A stretch of DNA of 28,410 nucleotides. It comes from Thermaceae bacterium (GTDB taxonomy: Bacteria; Deinococcota; Deinococci; Deinococcales; Marinithermaceae). Below the pieces are notes generated by a model that saw only the letters and a list, made by a program, of their open reading frames with translations, did no database searches and was not told the DNA's origin. Below, one piece after another: positions 25,842-28,410 of the stretch. The position numbers were made by a program, and so were the translations under genes. The stretch covers positions 1 through 28,410 of the forward strand of contig JALSQD010000069.1 in assembly GCA_026985615.1 (NCBI GenBank), given 5' to 3'. How positions within the stretch are numbered: position 1 is the first letter of the stretch; every line of letters begins with the position of its first letter.

Positions 25842-25886
25842 CCCCGGCCACCAACCACTGGGGTGCGACCCCGCACAGCTAGCTAA

Positions 25887-26873
25887 TTAATCGATGGGCG
25901 CAACCTTTGCAGGAACCTGCACGCCGCGCTCCTGGTAAAGGCGGGCCGCACCTCTGTGCAACGGAATGGACATGCCCTCGAGGGCTTTATCGAGCGAAAA
26001 ATAGCGCGCCAGGACCGGGCGAATGGCCTTGAACTCGTCGAGCTTGTCGACAAAAAGCAGCTTGGCAATGCGGTAGACATCTTCCTCGGACAGATCGGAC
26101 GACACTACCAGAAGCGAAGAAACAGCCACCGAGGTGAACGGCTGCGTCTGCTTCGGATAGGTACCCGCCGGAACGGTAAGTTGTGAGTAAAAGGGATATT
26201 TCCGCTTAAGCGTGTCCAAGTGTTCCTGATCAAGAGACAGGAAGGTGACGTCACCCTCCTCAGCTGTGCGCACGAATGCGCTCGAGCCTACGGCCGCAGA
26301 AAAAAACATCGCGTCGATCTTGCCATCAATGAGCAGCTGTGAAGCTACACCCGCCTTGCCGTGCACGACCTCGCCCAGGTCGTCGTAGGTCAGGCCGTAG
26401 GTCTTGAGGATCAGCTTGGTATTTTGCTCCGTCCCCGACCCAATATCGCCAACGTAAACCTTCTTTCCGCGCATGTCGGCCACGGAGGCAATTCCCGCGC
26501 CGTTACGAACGATGATGTGCACGGGCTGCTTGTAGAGCGCAGCCACCCCGCGAATTCGGTCGGCAGGCTTGCCGACGACAGTATCCACGACCGTGCCGGT
26601 AAAGGCGTAGTAGCAGGTGTCGTTCTGCGCCATTGCCATCTGGACATCTCCAGTTTGAATGGCGATCACGTTGAAAAGCGACCCGCCGGTGGAGATGGCG
26701 TTCGCTCTGATGTCGCGCAGATTCGAGTTGATCAGCTTGGCGATGCCGACCGCCACCGGGTAATAGGTTCCTGAATAACCCCCCGAGCCGATGGTGATGA
26801 AGGTTTTGGCCGGTGTTACTGTGAGCAGAGCCAGAGCCACAGAAGCTACAAGAAACGCATGACTTCTTCTCAT
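25887..26873 (-). CDS. TAXI-family TRAP transporter solute receptor
   Basis: TAXI receptors bind dicarboxylates or amino acids outside the membrane for a TRAP permease; a Thermus member has been crystallised with a glutamate-like ligand. The 328-residue protein has a signal peptide, then TIGSGGYSGTYYPVAVGIAKL (start of the mature domain), GGSLFNVIAIQTGDVQMAMAQND, YKQPVHIIVRNGAGI, GKKVYVGDIGSGTEQN and a C-terminal RGAARLYQERGV. No fused permease gene is next to it here. Third positions are clearly less G/C-rich than in its neighbours, suggesting later acquisition. ATG 26873 is preceded by GGAGG 7 nt upstream. Confidence 0.9.
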   Translation of the reverse strand: MRRSHAFLVASVALALLTVTPAKTFITIGSGGYSGTYYPVAVGIAKLINSNLRDIRANAISTGGSLFNVIAIQTGDVQMAMAQNDTCYYAFTGTVVDTVVGKPADRIRGVAALYKQPVHIIVRNGAGIASVADMRGKKVYVGDIGSGTEQNTKLILKTYGLTYDDLGEVVHGKAGVASQLLIDGKIDAMFFSAAVGSSAFVRTAEEGDVTFLSLDQEHLDTLKRKYPFYSQLTVPAGTYPKQTQPFTSVAVSSLLVVSSDLSEEDVYRIAKLLFVDKLDEFKAIRPVLARYFSLDKALEGMSIPLHRGAARLYQERGVQVPAKVAPID

Positions 26874-26915
26874 AGGAAGCCTCCAAGGGCGCTGCAGGAA
26901 AGCGCAACCGATTCT

Positions 26916-26944
26916 ACTTTATCCGCACGAAACCGTGTCGTCAA
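26916..26944 (-). promoter_or_regulatory. Promoter of the TAXI receptor gene
   Basis: Minus-strand TTGACG (26939-26944) and TAAAGT (26916-26921) are 17 nt apart, with the start codon 43 nt downstream of the -10. Confidence 0.6.
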
Positions 26945-26984
26945 CGAATCGCACACCGTTGCGCGGGCTGGCGAGCTGGGCAAA

Positions 26985-27782
26985 TCAGCGGACCTGGCAA
27001 CGAGGGCAGAAGTGGGTGGAGCGACCACCCAACACGAGGCGCTCGAGCCTCTGCCCGCAGCGGGGGCAGGCCTCACCGGCTCGGCCGTAGACGGCGTGCT
27101 CGATCTGGAAGTAGCCGGGCTCACCGTCGGGCCGGGCGTAAACGCCGTCGCCCAGCGTCGAGCCGCCCAGCTCGACGGCGCGGCGCAGTACCGCGCGGAT
27201 GGCGCGATGGAGGCGGCGCACCTCGTCGGGCGCTAGCGCGTTCGCCAAGCGCTCCGGGTGGAGCCGAGCCCGCCAAAGCGCTTCGTCGGCGTAGATGTTG
27301 CCCAGCCCCGCCACCGGCTCCTGGCTGAGCAGGGCCACCTTCAGCGGCCGCCGCGTTCGGCCCAGGCGCTCTTCCAGCACCCGGGCGGTAAAGGCGCGCG
27401 AAAGCGGCTCCGGGCCCATGCGCGCGAGCGTGGGTAGCGTGCGGTAGTCGCCCGCGGGCACCGCCCGCAGCCTGCCGAAGCGGCGGGGGTCGTTGAAGAA
27501 GACGGTGGCGCCCTCAAACTCGAGCCGCGCGCAGGTGTGCGTCCCCTCGTCAAGGCGCAAGCTGCCGCTCATCCCCAGGTGCGCCACGAGCTCGAGCCCG
27601 CCCTCGAGCGCGAAGATCAGGTACTTGCCGCGGCGGCGCAGGGCGCGCACCCGCCGACCCACCGCCGCCTCGGCGGCGGCGTAGCGGGCCGGGTCGTCGT
27701 GCTCGAGCCCCAGCAGCCTGCAGCCCATCACCACCGGCGCGAGCATGCGCCGGACCGTCTCCACCTCGGGCAGCTCAGGCAT
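26985..27782 (-). CDS. mutM: Formamidopyrimidine-DNA glycosylase (MutM/Fpg)
   Basis: This bifunctional glycosylase/AP lyase removes 8-oxoguanine and ring-opened purines. The 265 residues begin MPELPEVETV (catalytic Pro2 and Glu3), have the RRGKYLIF Lys, the NDPRRFG segment, the helix-two-turn-helix VAGLGNIYADEALW, and the C-terminal zinc finger with Cys pairs CPRCG and CPRCQ. The start overlaps the end of hisA by 8 nt, so it may be transcribed with the his gene upstream. Confidence 0.97.
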   Translation of the reverse strand: MPELPEVETVRRMLAPVVMGCRLLGLEHDDPARYAAAEAAVGRRVRALRRRGKYLIFALEGGLELVAHLGMSGSLRLDEGTHTCARLEFEGATVFFNDPRRFGRLRAVPAGDYRTLPTLARMGPEPLSRAFTARVLEERLGRTRRPLKVALLSQEPVAGLGNIYADEALWRARLHPERLANALAPDEVRRLHRAIRAVLRRAVELGGSTLGDGVYARPDGEPGYFQIEHAVYGRAGEACPRCGQRLERLVLGGRSTHFCPRCQVR

Positions 27783-28410
27783 CCCCGCGCGACCTGGAAC
27801 GCCACCAGCGGCCGCCGTCCACGGACCCTTCGTAGAGGGCCTTGCCCACGATCGCCCCCTCGACGCCCAGGCGCTCGAGCCCCTCGAGGTCGGCGTCCGC
27901 AGCCACGCCGCCTCCGGCGATTAGCTCGTGTGGCCAGGCCTCGCGCACCCGAGCCACCACCTCGAGGTCGAGGCCTTCCAGGGTTCCGTCGCGACGCACG
28001 TCGGTGTAGATCAGGGTGCGGAACCCCATCGCGTCGGCGGCGCGCGCCAGCTCGAGCACGTCGCCGGCCTGTCCCTCCTGCCACCCGGCCACCGCGGCCT
28101 CGAGCCCGCGGCCGTCGAGGCTGGGCACCACCCGCTCGGGACCGAGCGCCTCGAGCATGCGCGCCGCCTCGTCCGGGTCTTTAACCAGCACCGTGCCGAT
28201 CACGACCCGCTCCGCGCCCAAGCCCAGGATCGCCTCGGCCTCGCGCAGGCTGCGCACGCCGCCGCCCACCTCGAACCCCATGGCCAGCGCCGCCGCAATG
28301 CGGCGGATCTGCGCGCGGTTGTCCCCGCGCCCCAGCGCGGCATCGAGATCGACGACGTGCAGCAGCGAGGCGCCCTGTTCTTCCCAGTAGAGCGCTGCGC
28401 CCACCGGGTC
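27775..28410 (-). CDS. hisA: Phosphoribosylformimino-aminoimidazole carboxamide ribotide isomerase HisA, N-terminus beyond the window
   Basis: HisA catalyses the fourth step of histidine biosynthesis. The visible 211 codons are the C-terminal part of a TIM barrel: HVVDLDAALGRGDN, FEVGGGVRSLREAEAIL, RVVIGTVLVKDP, LIYTDVRRDGTLEG (the catalytic Asp), ELIAGGGVAADADL and GAIVGKALYEG. Both phosphate-binding GGG loops are present. The first few strands, with the N-terminal catalytic Asp, lie outside the window. HisF is the other possibility, but the barrel segments fit HisA better. Confidence 0.92.
   Translation of the reverse strand, partial: DPVGAALYWEEQGASLLHVVDLDAALGRGDNRAQIRRIAAALAMGFEVGGGVRSLREAEAILGLGAERVVIGTVLVKDPDEAARMLEALGPERVVPSLDGRGLEAAVAGWQEGQAGDVLELARAADAMGFRTLIYTDVRRDGTLEGLDLEVVARVREAWPHELIAGGGVAADADLEGLERLGVEGAIVGKALYEGSVDGGRWWRSRSRGDA

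Overview
The window is about 28.4 kb of GC-rich chromosome with very strong G/C preference at third codon positions and tightly packed, overlapping genes. The protein families and architectures (single-chain SecDF, a short IF2 of 574 residues, a NusA without the acidic C-terminal repeats, MgtE of about 450 residues, a RecJ with a C-terminal extension) point to a member of the Deinococcota, most likely the Thermales and perhaps an Oceanithermus/Marinithermus-like species. The genus is an inference from memory of the families, not a search result. The content is mostly ordinary chromosome; no prophage, CRISPR array, tRNA, rRNA or clear insertion sequence was seen.

Layout: (1) 1-290, the edge of an unrecognised minus-strand gene whose ribosome binding site lies in a perfect inverted repeat; (2) 291-806, an unrecognised exported protein with a His/Gln-rich tail; (3) 927-3951, the translation/secretion operon ffh-rpsP-khpA-rimM-trmD, read leftwards from a good promoter and closed by a strong hairpin; (4) 4163-5911, the Mg2+ channel gene mgtE coupled to a pyrophosphatase-like gene that appears frameshifted; (5) 5898-9869, leftward genes for a carbohydrate-enzyme-like lipoprotein, an HMG-CoA lyase and an acyl-CoA carboxylase beta subunit (the last two fit leucine breakdown), with a promoter that suggests a leaderless mRNA; (6) 9919-12952, valS behind a T-box riboswitch with a GUC (valine) specifier and an embedded heptanucleotide-repeat hairpin; (7) 12960-17018, a ribose-type ABC uptake operon rbsB-rbsA-rbsC followed by a FucU-family sugar mutarotase gene; (8) 17027-19475, recJ behind a small LapA-like membrane protein gene; (9) 19550-21709, secDF; (10) 21784-25734, the rimP-nusA-ylxR-infB operon and a small exported-protein gene; (11) 25887-28410, an orphan TAXI-type TRAP solute receptor, mutM and the end of hisA.

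The genes work mainly in translation (ffh, rpsP, rimM, trmD, valS, rimP, infB, khpA, nusA), protein export (ffh, secDF), DNA repair (recJ, mutM) and nutrient uptake (mgtE, rbsBAC, TAXI receptor). The most notable non-routine observations are the heptad-repeat hairpin inside the valS T-box leader, the base-composition-supported frameshift in the pyrophosphatase-like gene, the 116-nt overlap of ylxR with infB, the hairpin in the rimP-nusA-infB leader, and several unrecognised exported proteins. I did not find evidence for a wholly new biological system.
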